A stretch of 6,748 bases of DNA from contig CAMLMI010000258.1 in the NCBI GenBank assembly GCA_946480965.1, positions 1-6,748 on the forward strand. The letters are read 5' to 3'. How positions within the stretch are numbered: position 1 is the stretch's first letter; each line of letters begins with the position of its first letter. Shown here in pieces: positions 1 to 5,603 of the stretch. The position numbers were made by a program, and so were the translations under genes. This stretch comes from an uncultured Verrucomicrobiales bacterium. GTDB taxonomy: Bacteria; Verrucomicrobiota; Verrucomicrobiae; Limisphaerales; CANJSG01. Below the pieces are notes generated by a model. That model was not told the DNA's origin, made no database searches, and was given only the letters and a program-made list of their open reading frames with translations.

Positions 1-473
1 TGAAACCTGTTCTCGCTGTTTGCGCATCCCTGGCACTGGGCGTGGCGTTGGTGTGGTTTCTTTCCACCTGGGCGGAGTCCGGGCATCTCGGGGTCTCGGT
101 GATGGGCAGCACGACCAATGGCGTCGGGGCTGTCCTGGTGACGCTGGAGGTCACGAACCGCAGTCCGCACCGGGTTTGCCTGCCCGGCTTCTGTCTGGTC
201 GAGTCGAAGGGCACGCCAGGCCTGGTCGAGGTTCCGTTCTCCGACGTGTGGATCGATCCGGGCGAAGCTTCCAGCCTTTCAGTGCCTGCCCCGAATCCGC
301 CGGCCGAGTGGCGGGTCGCGGTCCCCTATTACTTGGAGAGCCCGTGGAACCGGCTCAAGATCCAGCTGTCCGCCTCGTCGTTGGGGGCCAGGCTGCCGGA
401 TGGATTGGTGTCGGTGCGGGGCGGCAGGGAATGGAGCCCGTGGATCGGAGACTCTTCCGGCGAGCCGCGGTGA
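1..473 (+). CDS. Small N-terminally anchored protein of unknown function (lacks first base of start codon)
   Basis: I do not recognise a function. The window opens with tg aaa cct, so the start is almost certainly an ATG whose A is the base just before the window. That gives 157 residues. Residues 3-21 are hydrophobic after a single Lys (signal anchor or signal peptide; no lipobox). The rest is predicted extracytoplasmic, with a beta-rich pattern: VLVTLEVTNRSPH at about 45-57, a Pro-Gly turn with SLSVPAPNP at 92-100, then AEWRVAVPYY at 102-111. Short secreted proteins of this layout (a 'VTN' strand, then a 'P..WRV' strand) occur in Verrucomicrobiota, as I recall. No catalytic motif is visible. 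It converges on the FecR gene with a 51-base gap that holds a terminator for the opposite strand. An internal GTG at 42 could also start it, but would discard most of the hydrophobic N-terminus. Confidence 0.7.
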   Translation, partial: KPVLAVCASLALGVALVWFLSTWAESGHLGVSVMGSTTNGVGAVLVTLEVTNRSPHRVCLPGFCLVESKGTPGLVEVPFSDVWIDPGEASSLSVPAPNPPAEWRVAVPYYLESPWNRLKIQLSASSLGARLPDGLVSVRGGREWSPWIGDSSGEPR

Positions 474-500
474 GCCGGAGGCACCATGGCTTCAGCCCGA

Positions 501-525
501 AAATGAAGCGTCCGGATCGGACGCT
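501..525 (-). terminator. Intrinsic terminator of the sigma/FecR operon
   Basis: On the minus strand, AGCGTCCG (525-518), loop ATC (517-515) and CGGACGCT (514-507) form a perfect 8-bp stem, followed by TCATTTT. The first stem base is the final A of the FecR gene's TGA stop codon, so the terminator starts inside the stop. The T-rich tract lies only on the minus-strand side. This is the expected end of the leftward sigma/FecR transcript. Confidence 0.75.
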
Positions 526-2165
526 CACGGCGTCGGCGCCGCCGCCGGATCGCCTTCGGCATGGAGGCGCTGGATTTCGTCGGGGGACAGGGCGCGGTCG
601 AAGAGGGCGAACTCGTCGATGGCTCCGCTGAAGTGGCGGATGAGCCCGGGCGAGCGCTGGGGAAAGGAGCCGACGTTCCAGTTGCCCAGTTCGGAGCGGC
701 CGATGCGGAAGGGAGGCGCGAGGCGCATCGCGTGGCGGCTGACTTCCCGGCCGTCGATATAGTGGACCATCTGCCGGGCGTCGCCGTCGATCACGGCGGC
801 GAGGTGGAGCCATTGGCCGAAGCGTTCGAGGCCGATCAACGGGGGGCTGACGAAGACCTGTTGCCCGCCCTGTGCGGGTCCGCCCTGGAGGCCGAGGTCA
901 AGGGAGCCGTCGTTGCGGATCTGCCAGTGGATCTCGCCGGGATCGAAGGCGTCGGCCATGAGGATCGCGTTGAAGGCGCGGTCCAGGCCCCAGACCTGCA
1001 CCCAGGCGGAGAGGGTGACGGAGCGGAACTCGCCGGGCACGTCGAGGCGCACGCGGTCGCTGACGGTGCCGAAGCCCAGGGCGTGTTTGCCGGACCAGCG
1101 TCCTTCGGTCCATTGGCAACCCACGATGGTGGCGTCGGCCACTTGGGGGGCGCGGCGCGCGGCGTTGGGCAGCTTCCAGCCGGGCGGCGCGGCGTTCTCC
1201 AGGTCGAGGTGCAGGCGCAGGGAGGGGTCTTCGTTCCGACGGGCGTTGGTGGCCTGCCAGAGCCGGTAGCGGAGCGCGCGGAGGGCGGCGGAATCGCGCA
1301 GGAGATCGGAGGCGCGGGCGAAGGCCGAGGCATCGAGCGGGATGTCGTTCACCGCGCCGGAGCCGGCCACGGCCAGGGCGGCGCCTTCCTGCAGGCTGCG
1401 TTGCGGGCGGGCCGGGTTGGCCACCTGCACCTCGCCCTGAAAGACGTGGACCTCGGTCGAGGCGGAACGGACGTTCAGGCCGAAGGCCGTTCCCAGATCC
1501 ACCACCGTGGTCTGCGGCGTGGCGATGCGGAAGCCGTTCGCCTGGGGCGGAACCTCGGCGCTGAGCAGGCCGTTCCGGCAAAAGGCTCCGGTGGAGGAAT
1601 CCAGCCGCAGCTCCGCCGGGCCCTCCACCACCACGCGCGCGCCGCTGTAGAAGACCACCTGGACGAGGCCGGACTTGAGGCGGAGCCAACCGGGGTCCAG
1701 CGCCGCGCCGACCGCCGGAGCCCCGGCGGCCTGGCTCCATTCCGCGTCCACCGCGTGGGCCAGCACCGCCACGGCCGTGCTGGTGGGATGTCGGGAAGAT
1801 CCCCGCCCGGCCCAACGCCCCCAGCCCAGGGCCAGCAGCAGGGCCAGGCACGCCGCCGCAGCCAAACCCCGCGACCAGCGGGATGTCCAGAACCCTCGCG
1901 CCCGCGTCCCGGCGACGGGCTCCGGAGCAGCCGCGACCACGTGCCACGGGATGATCTCCGCCGCTTCGACCGGTTTGGCCGCGAACAGATCGGGGTCCGA
2001 CCCGAGCCGGGCGTGGAGCTCGATGCGGAAGAGGTATTCTTCGCAAGCGGCCGGGTCGGCGCGCAGCAAGGCGTTCAAGCCGACCATCTGCTCCTCGTCG
2101 GCCCGGCCGTGGAGGACATCGGCGACGGCGGCGTCGAACTCGGGGGAGGGAAAGGCGGGTTTCAT
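525..2165 (-). CDS. FecR-domain membrane protein with C-terminal LamG-like domain; probable anti-sigma/surface sensor
   Basis: Predicted single-pass membrane protein of 546 residues, likely the regulator of the sigma factor it overlaps. Seen in the sequence: a cytoplasmic N-terminus (1-95) with a short helical region around ADEEQMVGLNALLRADPAA (22-40), which could be the sigma-binding part; a transmembrane segment at about 99-117; a FecR-like domain at about 155-270 (FYSGARVVVEGPAELRL at 172-188 and FRIATPQTTVVDLGTAFG at 212-229); and a LamG/concanavalin-A-like jellyroll at about 345-535, ending in GAIDEFALFDRALSPDEI (514-531). In classical FecI/FecR systems FecR spans the inner membrane and controls an ECF sigma factor. 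Here the outer part ends in a LamG fold, a type often used for glycan binding, and no TonB-dependent receptor is in view. The ATG at 2165 is chosen because it overlaps the sigma stop as ATGA and has GGAGG ten bases upstream. The frame stays open further upstream, but there it only shadows the sigma gene. The LamG ligand cannot be read from the sequence. Confidence 0.9.
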   Translation of the reverse strand: MKPAFPSPEFDAAVADVLHGRADEEQMVGLNALLRADPAACEEYLFRIELHARLGSDPDLFAAKPVEAAEIIPWHVVAAAPEPVAGTRARGFWTSRWSRGLAAAACLALLLALGWGRWAGRGSSRHPTSTAVAVLAHAVDAEWSQAAGAPAVGAALDPGWLRLKSGLVQVVFYSGARVVVEGPAELRLDSSTGAFCRNGLLSAEVPPQANGFRIATPQTTVVDLGTAFGLNVRSASTEVHVFQGEVQVANPARPQRSLQEGAALAVAGSGAVNDIPLDASAFARASDLLRDSAALRALRYRLWQATNARRNEDPSLRLHLDLENAAPPGWKLPNAARRAPQVADATIVGCQWTEGRWSGKHALGFGTVSDRVRLDVPGEFRSVTLSAWVQVWGLDRAFNAILMADAFDPGEIHWQIRNDGSLDLGLQGGPAQGGQQVFVSPPLIGLERFGQWLHLAAVIDGDARQMVHYIDGREVSRHAMRLAPPFRIGRSELGNWNVGSFPQRSPGLIRHFSGAIDEFALFDRALSPDEIQRLHAEGDPAAAPTP

Positions 2166-2713
2166 GACGCGGCGGCCTCCGCGCGCGCGGCCGATTCCAC
2201 GCAGTGCTGGAGCGTGTGCCGCACGCGCTGCAGCATCTTGTAGGTGGCTTCCACCGAACGGCCGGAGCCGTCCGCCAGCGCCTGGATGCCCGTGCGCCGG
2301 TAGTAGTAGCCCTCCACGAGCGCGCGCTGGGCCTCGGGCAGCTTCGCCAGGCAGGCCTCCAAGTGGGCCAGGCGGCGCTCGAACTCCGGCCGCAGCCCCT
2401 CCCGCCGCACCGCCAGATCCTCCGCCAGGCCGCCGGCCAGGAGCGCCTGCCAACGCTGCTTGCGCTCGATCCATTGCCTGGCCTTGTTCAGCGCGAAGCG
2501 GCAGGCCCACGGCGTGAAGGGCCGCTCGGGGTCGTATTGGTCGAACTTCTCCCAGAGCGTCACCGCCGTCTGCTGCACGATGTCCTCGGCGTCCGCCGTG
2601 TGCGGCACCAGGGCCGAGACGTAACGGAACACCTCCCGCTCGCTGCGGAGGAAGAGAGAGAGGAACCGCTGTTGGGCGGCGGCCGTGTCGGTGGCTTTGG
2701 GCTGGGAAGACAT
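2162..2713 (-). CDS. ECF-like RNA polymerase sigma factor, Rhodopirellula/Verrucomicrobium-type
   Basis: Sigma-70 family factor of 183 residues with regions 2 and 4 only, the usual ECF size and layout. Region 2 spans about 16-85: FLRSEREVFRYVSALVP at 22-37, the conserved DAEDIVQQTAVTLWEKF at 41-57, and PFTPWACRFALNKAR at 65-79, which covers the promoter-melting and -10 recognition part. Region 4 spans about 114-172: LPEAQRALVEGYYYR at 125-139, then a helix-turn-helix around GIQALADGSGRSVEATYKML (142-161) for -35 contact. It would direct RNA polymerase to a regulon not visible here. Start: the ATG at 2713 (MSSQPKATD) places region 2 about 15-20 residues in, as is usual. An upstream ATG at 2809 would add 32 residues that do not look sigma-like. 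No clear Shine-Dalgarno precedes it. The gene is first in an operon with the FecR-LamG gene (4-base overlap), so the product is probably held inactive by that membrane protein. Confidence 0.93.
   Translation of the reverse strand: MSSQPKATDTAAAQQRFLSLFLRSEREVFRYVSALVPHTADAEDIVQQTAVTLWEKFDQYDPERPFTPWACRFALNKARQWIERKQRWQALLAGGLAEDLAVRREGLRPEFERRLAHLEACLAKLPEAQRALVEGYYYRRTGIQALADGSGRSVEATYKMLQRVRHTLQHCVESAARAEAAAS
2176..2180 (-). promoter_or_regulatory. Shine-Dalgarno GGAGG for the FecR-LamG gene
   Basis: On the minus strand GGAGG lies ten bases before the ATG at 2165, inside the last codons of the sigma gene. With the ATGA overlap it supports reinitiation or coupled translation of the membrane protein after the sigma factor. 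It also fixes the start at 2165 rather than at the upstream in-frame codons. Confidence 0.65.
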
Positions 2714-2816
2714 GCCGGTCGTTACAGGAAAGATTCCGGCGGAACGGAGGAATTGGACACCCGTCGCCGCGGTGGCCGCCACGGGCAGCCCGGAATTGCC
2801 CCGGGCCATCGCGGCG
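2714..2816 (-). promoter_or_regulatory. Leader/promoter region of the sigma-FecR operon
   Basis: Non-coding stretch between the terminator of the 120-residue gene and the sigma start; the operon promoter must lie here or just upstream. Visible on the minus strand are an ECF-like TGTAACG (2726-2720) only six bases before the ATG, and a 6-bp hairpin GCCCGG/CCGGGC (2806-2801 with 2793-2788, 7-base loop). TGTAAC resembles -35 elements of some ECF promoters but lies too close to the start to drive this ORF, so I do not call an exact promoter. Confidence 0.3.
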
Positions 2817-2837
2817 AAAAGCGCCCGCTGCCGGGCG
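2817..2837 (-). terminator. Intrinsic terminator after the 120-residue membrane protein gene
   Basis: On the minus strand CGCCCG (2837-2832), loop GCAG, and CGGGCG (2827-2822) form a perfect 6-bp, all-GC stem followed by CTTTTC. It begins 16 bases after the stop codon of the gene at 3215-2853. It separates that gene from the sigma operon on the same strand. Confidence 0.6.
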
Positions 2838-2852
2838 ACGACATCGGAGCCC

Positions 2853-3215
2853 TCAAGGCTTCCGCAGCCGTTTCCTCAAGCGGTTCAGCCGCCAGAAGGT
2901 CGCTCCGAAGAAGAGCGCGCCGCAGGCGTTCACGCCGGTGGTGTAGCCGAGCTTGTAGGTGCGGCCGGTGTTCGACAGGGCGTAGATCGTCGTGTCGTGC
3001 CCCAGCAGGAGCCGGGGCAGCGCCAGAGGCATGCTGGCCCCGTGCTTCATTCCCAGAAGAAAACCGGCCGGCGGCGCGGCGGGATCGTCCATCCGGTCGG
3101 ACGGCCGGGTCAGGAACCACATGGCGGCCGAGACGAGCGCGAGGCCGAGGAGGCGTCCGCTCCAGCGCCGCAGCGGGGAAGGTTGCGGGAGGGCTTGGGC
3201 TGGAACGGCGGACAT
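2853..3215 (-). CDS. Conserved membrane protein of unknown function (120 aa)
   Basis: I recognise the sequence pattern but no function. The 120-residue product has a Pro-rich N-terminus, a transmembrane segment at about 21-36 after RRW, a middle part GFLLGMKHGASMPLALPRLL (51-70), the stretch NTGRTYKLGYTTGVNACG (82-99), and a second hydrophobic segment at about 92-108. It ends in a very basic tail (RLNRLRKRLRKP) that by the positive-inside rule should face the cytoplasm. The NTGR.YKLGY..GVN.CG block looks like a family signature; I recall similar short proteins annotated as hypothetical in PVC genomes. Start: the minus-strand ATG at 3215 leaves 19 bases to the divergent methyltransferase start. 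An ATG at 3236 would add seven residues and overlap it. The gene has its own terminator, so it is probably monocistronic. Confidence 0.75.
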   Translation of the reverse strand: MSAVPAQALPQPSPLRRWSGRLLGLALVSAAMWFLTRPSDRMDDPAAPPAGFLLGMKHGASMPLALPRLLLGHDTTIYALSNTGRTYKLGYTTGVNACGALFFGATFWRLNRLRKRLRKP

Positions 3216-3234
3216 GCTTGAGTGCCCGCGCAGC

Positions 3235-3924
3235 ATGTTTTTCCGTCATCGCGCCGCGCAAGCCGAATGTCTCGACGCCCCGGACCAGACCGACGCGGCA
3301 GTCCGCGAGGGCTATCTCTGGCTGGGCCGCGTCAACCAACTCACCCGCTTCTCCCGCCCCTTCGAGATCTGGCTGCCCCGCGAACTGGGCGAAGAAGCCT
3401 GCCGAAAGCTCACCCTGCTCGACGTGGGCGCGGGCGACGGGCTGCTCGGCCGCACGCTCGAAGCCTGGGCGGCGGCGAAGGGCTGGGACTGGCAGGTGAC
3501 GAACCTGGACATGAACGCCCGCGCGCTGGCGCTGAACCCCTCCGGCCGCAACGTGGCCGGCTCCGCCACCGCGCTGCCGTTTCCGGACGACGCGTTCGAC
3601 GTGGTCATCGCCTCGCAGATGACGCACCACCTGGAGACGGAGGCCGAAGTGGTCGCGCATTTCCGCGAAGCCCACCGAGTGGCGCGCCGGACGGCGCTGG
3701 TCTGCGACATGCACCGCAACGCGCTCTTCTACCTGGTCCTGGCGGCGGTCCTGACCGCGATGCGGGTGCCCGCCTGGCTGCGCAGCGACGGCCTGGTCTC
3801 GGTCAAGCGCGGCTGGCGCGTGCCGGAATGGCGGGCCTACGCCCAACGCGCCGGACTGGCCGACGCCAAGGTCTGGTTCGAGCACGGCACGCGCATCCTC
3901 CTCAGCGCGCGGAAACGGCGGTGA
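3235..3924 (+). CDS. Class I SAM-dependent methyltransferase
   Basis: Soluble or membrane-peripheral methyltransferase of 229 residues with a Rossmann-like SAM-binding core. The glycine-rich motif I is LLDVGAGDGLLG (61-72); the acidic loop binding the SAM ribose is NLDMN (90-94, D92); ATALPFPDDAFDVVIASQMT (111-130) followed by HHL is the UbiE/Methyltransf_11-type motif of small-molecule methylases. After the core comes a hydrophobic stretch, ALFYLVLAAVLTAMRVPAWL (163-182), then DGLVSVKRGWRVPEWRAYA. An N-terminal segment of MF.R....E.LD.P and ...VNQL type, together with the D..R / DG.vSVkR pattern, resembles methyltransferases I associate with type III polyketide synthase clusters, but no such neighbour is visible. 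The substrate is unknown. The start at 3235 avoids overlap with the divergent gene; an in-frame ATG at 3214 is an alternative. Neither has a good Shine-Dalgarno. Confidence 0.88.
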   Translation: MFFRHRAAQAECLDAPDQTDAAVREGYLWLGRVNQLTRFSRPFEIWLPRELGEEACRKLTLLDVGAGDGLLGRTLEAWAAAKGWDWQVTNLDMNARALALNPSGRNVAGSATALPFPDDAFDVVIASQMTHHLETEAEVVAHFREAHRVARRTALVCDMHRNALFYLVLAAVLTAMRVPAWLRSDGLVSVKRGWRVPEWRAYAQRAGLADAKVWFEHGTRILLSARKRR

Positions 3925-3931
3925 AAATCCT

Positions 3932-3960
3932 CGGCGGAAGCCAACGGCTTTTGACCGCCC
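3932..3960 (+). terminator. Probable intrinsic terminator after the methyltransferase gene
   Basis: AAGCC (3938-3942), loop AAC, and GGCTT (3946-3950) form a 5-bp stem that runs straight into two more Ts. An outer GGCGG (3933-3937) can pair with CCGCC (3955-3959), extending the structure. It lies in the 41-base gap between convergent genes and has its T run on the plus strand, so it fits the methyltransferase better than the peptidase gene. Stem and T run are both short, hence moderate confidence. Confidence 0.45.
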
Positions 3961-3965
3961 GGCCT

Positions 3966-5045
3966 TCATGGGTGGATCGGCCGGATCAGATAGACCGTGT
4001 GGCCGGAGCGGGCCCAGGCGGCTTCCACGTGTTCGCGGTCATAGACGCGGCGGACGGCCTGGCCGCGTTCGCGCACGGCCCAAGGGTCGTTCACGATGAC
4101 ATCGCCTTCATTCGTGAAGCCGACGACCACGATCACGTGCCCGGCGGAAGACGCCTTGGGATTGTTGGCCAGCAGGCTGTAGGGTCCGGAGAGGATCACG
4201 GGCACGCCGCGCTCCAGCCAGCGGCGGATGTCCTCCAGCGTCTCCAGTCGCTCCACCGTGGCGCGCAGTCCGGGAAACGATCCGGCATAAGCCGCGTTGA
4301 AGGACCAGTTGCCCGTGCCGTTGTAGTTCCGGTCGAAGACGCCGCGCGCGACCTCGGGCACGTCCTTCCGCAGCTCGGGACGGTTCAAGCGGTCGGCCCA
4401 ATAGCCCAGCACCATCGCCACGCTGGCGGGGCTGCACCAGCCGCGTTCCTCGGGATGATCGACCTGCGAAAGCTCGGGCACATCGAGCGGGGCCAGCGGG
4501 CGCAATGCTTCGACCGGAGCGGGCCGAAGCGGCGTCTGCCGGTTGCGGAACGTGGCGTGGAGATGCGTCAGCTTCGCCCCGACCGGCAGTGTCTTGTCCA
4601 GCGTGACGCGGAGACGGGCGGACCGCGCTGGTCGCGAGAGCCGGAGCGTGTCCACGTCCACCTCGGCCAGCGCGTCGGCCTCCTTCGCCGGGCTGCGGCG
4701 AGGTTCGGCGAGGTTGTCCAGGGTCCAATCGGCCAGACGGTAGAAACGGGTCGGTTCGCCGTTGGTCAACGTGGCCGAGGCGGCGACGCGGACCACGACG
4801 CCAGGACCGGCCTCGACGTTCCAGGAGACGACCAGCTCGTCCCAGTCGATGGGCGGCGTGATCTCGGGCGAGAGGAAGGTGAGGGAGCCGTTGGTGCCGC
4901 CGAGGGACAGCTCGAAGTCTCGGAACGACTCGAAGCCCTTCGACCAGACAGCCGGCGACGAAGCCCGCACGGGCTCCCCGCGCCGGGGCGAGGCACAACC
5001 CGCCGCGAGCAGCGCGAGCCAGAGAATGGTGATCCGGAACGACAT
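3966..5045 (-). CDS. C39-like cysteine peptidase family lipoprotein
   Basis: Predicted exported protein of 359 residues. The N-terminus MSFRITILWLALLAAGC is a signal peptide ending in a probable lipobox (Cys17; -3 to -1 are A-A-G, slightly off the preferred L at -3). Residues 30-180 look beta-rich with no recognised domain. The C-terminal part, about 186-355, is a Peptidase_C39_2-like papain fold: DVPELSQ (188-194, Q194 as oxyanion-hole candidate), GWCSPASVAMVLGYW (202-216, nucleophile Cys204), SSAGHVIVVVGF (299-310, His303) and VNDPWA (318-323, Asn319 or Asp320). Cys, His and Asp/Asn are all present, so it is plausibly active; substrate unknown. It lacks an ABC transporter domain, so it is not a bacteriocin exporter. 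Start at 5045: the ATG directly before the signal peptide. Longer versions of this frame would run antisense into the dUTPase gene. AAAGGG nine bases upstream is at best a weak Shine-Dalgarno. Confidence 0.88.
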   Translation of the reverse strand: MSFRITILWLALLAAGCASPRRGEPVRASSPAVWSKGFESFRDFELSLGGTNGSLTFLSPEITPPIDWDELVVSWNVEAGPGVVVRVAASATLTNGEPTRFYRLADWTLDNLAEPRRSPAKEADALAEVDVDTLRLSRPARSARLRVTLDKTLPVGAKLTHLHATFRNRQTPLRPAPVEALRPLAPLDVPELSQVDHPEERGWCSPASVAMVLGYWADRLNRPELRKDVPEVARGVFDRNYNGTGNWSFNAAYAGSFPGLRATVERLETLEDIRRWLERGVPVILSGPYSLLANNPKASSAGHVIVVVGFTNEGDVIVNDPWAVRERGQAVRRVYDREHVEAAWARSGHTVYLIRPIHP

Positions 5046-5193
5046 CGGGAGCGACCCTTTGCGGTCCACCTTCCGCTTGCGTCCGCCGCGCGACAATCCC
5101 CGAACCGAGGGGGCACGTCCGCCGCTCCGTCCCGCGGCCGTGCGCGGGGACTTCGCCCTTGCACCGCCCCTCGCCGCCCGGATGATCCCGCGC
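5046..5193. promoter_or_regulatory. Divergent intergenic region between the C39-like lipoprotein and the dUTPase gene
   Basis: This 148-base gap must hold the outward promoters for both genes. I see no convincing -35/-10 pair on either strand. The one structured element is an inverted repeat at 5129-5151: CCCGCG (5131-5136) pairs with CGCGGG (5143-5148) around a 6-base loop, and GT/AC extends the stem across one bulged G. It has no T run and lies 42 bases before the dUTPase ATG, so an operator or 5' UTR hairpin is more likely than a terminator. Confidence 0.35.
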
Positions 5194-5574
5194 ATGGAAA
5201 AACCCGACCAGCTCCGAGAGCTCTTCCGCATGCAGCACGCGCTCAACCAGCGCATCGGCGTCCACACGGACTCGATGACCGAGGAGGAGAAGACCAAGTG
5301 GCTCCTCAACTACACCCGCGCCATGCAGCAGGAGATGGCCGAGCTGATCGACAGCGTGCCGTGGAAGTGGTGGGCCAAATACCAGAAGTTCGACGAGCAG
5401 AACGCCCGCGTGGAGGTCGTGGACCTGTTCCACTTCCTGATCTCCATGGCCCAGGTCCTCGGCATGAGCGCCGACGACGTCTTCGCCGCCTACGTGAAGA
5501 AGAACGAGGTGAACCTCAAGCGCCAGGACACCGGCTACGCCACCAAGGACCACGACGACTCGAAGCATATTTGA
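5194..5574 (+). CDS. All-alpha dUTP diphosphatase (dUTPase_2/MazG-like)
   Basis: Probable all-alpha NTP pyrophosphohydrolase of 126 residues that converts dUTP to dUMP and diphosphate, keeping uracil out of DNA and supplying dUMP for thymidylate synthesis. The Mg-binding signature of the superfamily is present: E47-x-x-E50 in MQQEMAELIDS, and E74-x-x-D77 in ARVEVVDLFHF. SVPWKWWAKY (54-63) and the C-terminal AYVKKNEVNLKRQDTGY (99-115) match the dimeric dUTPase family as I know it. It is helical, with no signal peptide, hence cytosolic. The ATG at 5194 (MEKPDQL) is preferred; an in-frame ATG at 5182 adds MIPR. Neither has a Shine-Dalgarno. The hpt gene follows 29 bases later on the same strand, suggesting a nucleotide-metabolism operon. 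A related dCTPase or MazG-type specificity cannot be excluded. Confidence 0.85.
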   Translation: MEKPDQLRELFRMQHALNQRIGVHTDSMTEEEKTKWLLNYTRAMQQEMAELIDSVPWKWWAKYQKFDEQNARVEVVDLFHFLISMAQVLGMSADDVFAAYVKKNEVNLKRQDTGYATKDHDDSKHI

Positions 5575-5603
5575 TCCATCGCGTCGTTCCTCGGGCCACT
5601 GCC

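Noticed and set aside
898..2046. Arg/Gly/Pro-rich minus-strand frame of 382 codons within the FecR-LamG gene.
   Set aside because: It is an out-of-frame reading of the same strand, with biased composition and no domain.
561..2243. A 560-codon plus-strand frame antisense to the FecR-LamG gene.
   Set aside because: Low-complexity Gly/Ala/Val/Arg composition with no motif, while the opposite strand encodes recognisable FecR and LamG domains.
2166..2510. An N-terminal extension of the FecR-LamG protein.
   Set aside because: The extra residues are the sigma gene read in another frame; the ATGA overlap and GGAGG support the start at 2165.
2714..2809. A 32-residue N-terminal extension of the sigma factor.
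   Set aside because: It lacks sigma-like sequence, and the shorter start gives the usual distance to region 2.
5046..5309. An 88-residue extension of the C39-like lipoprotein.
   Set aside because: It would bury the signal peptide and lipobox inside the protein and run antisense into the dUTPase gene.
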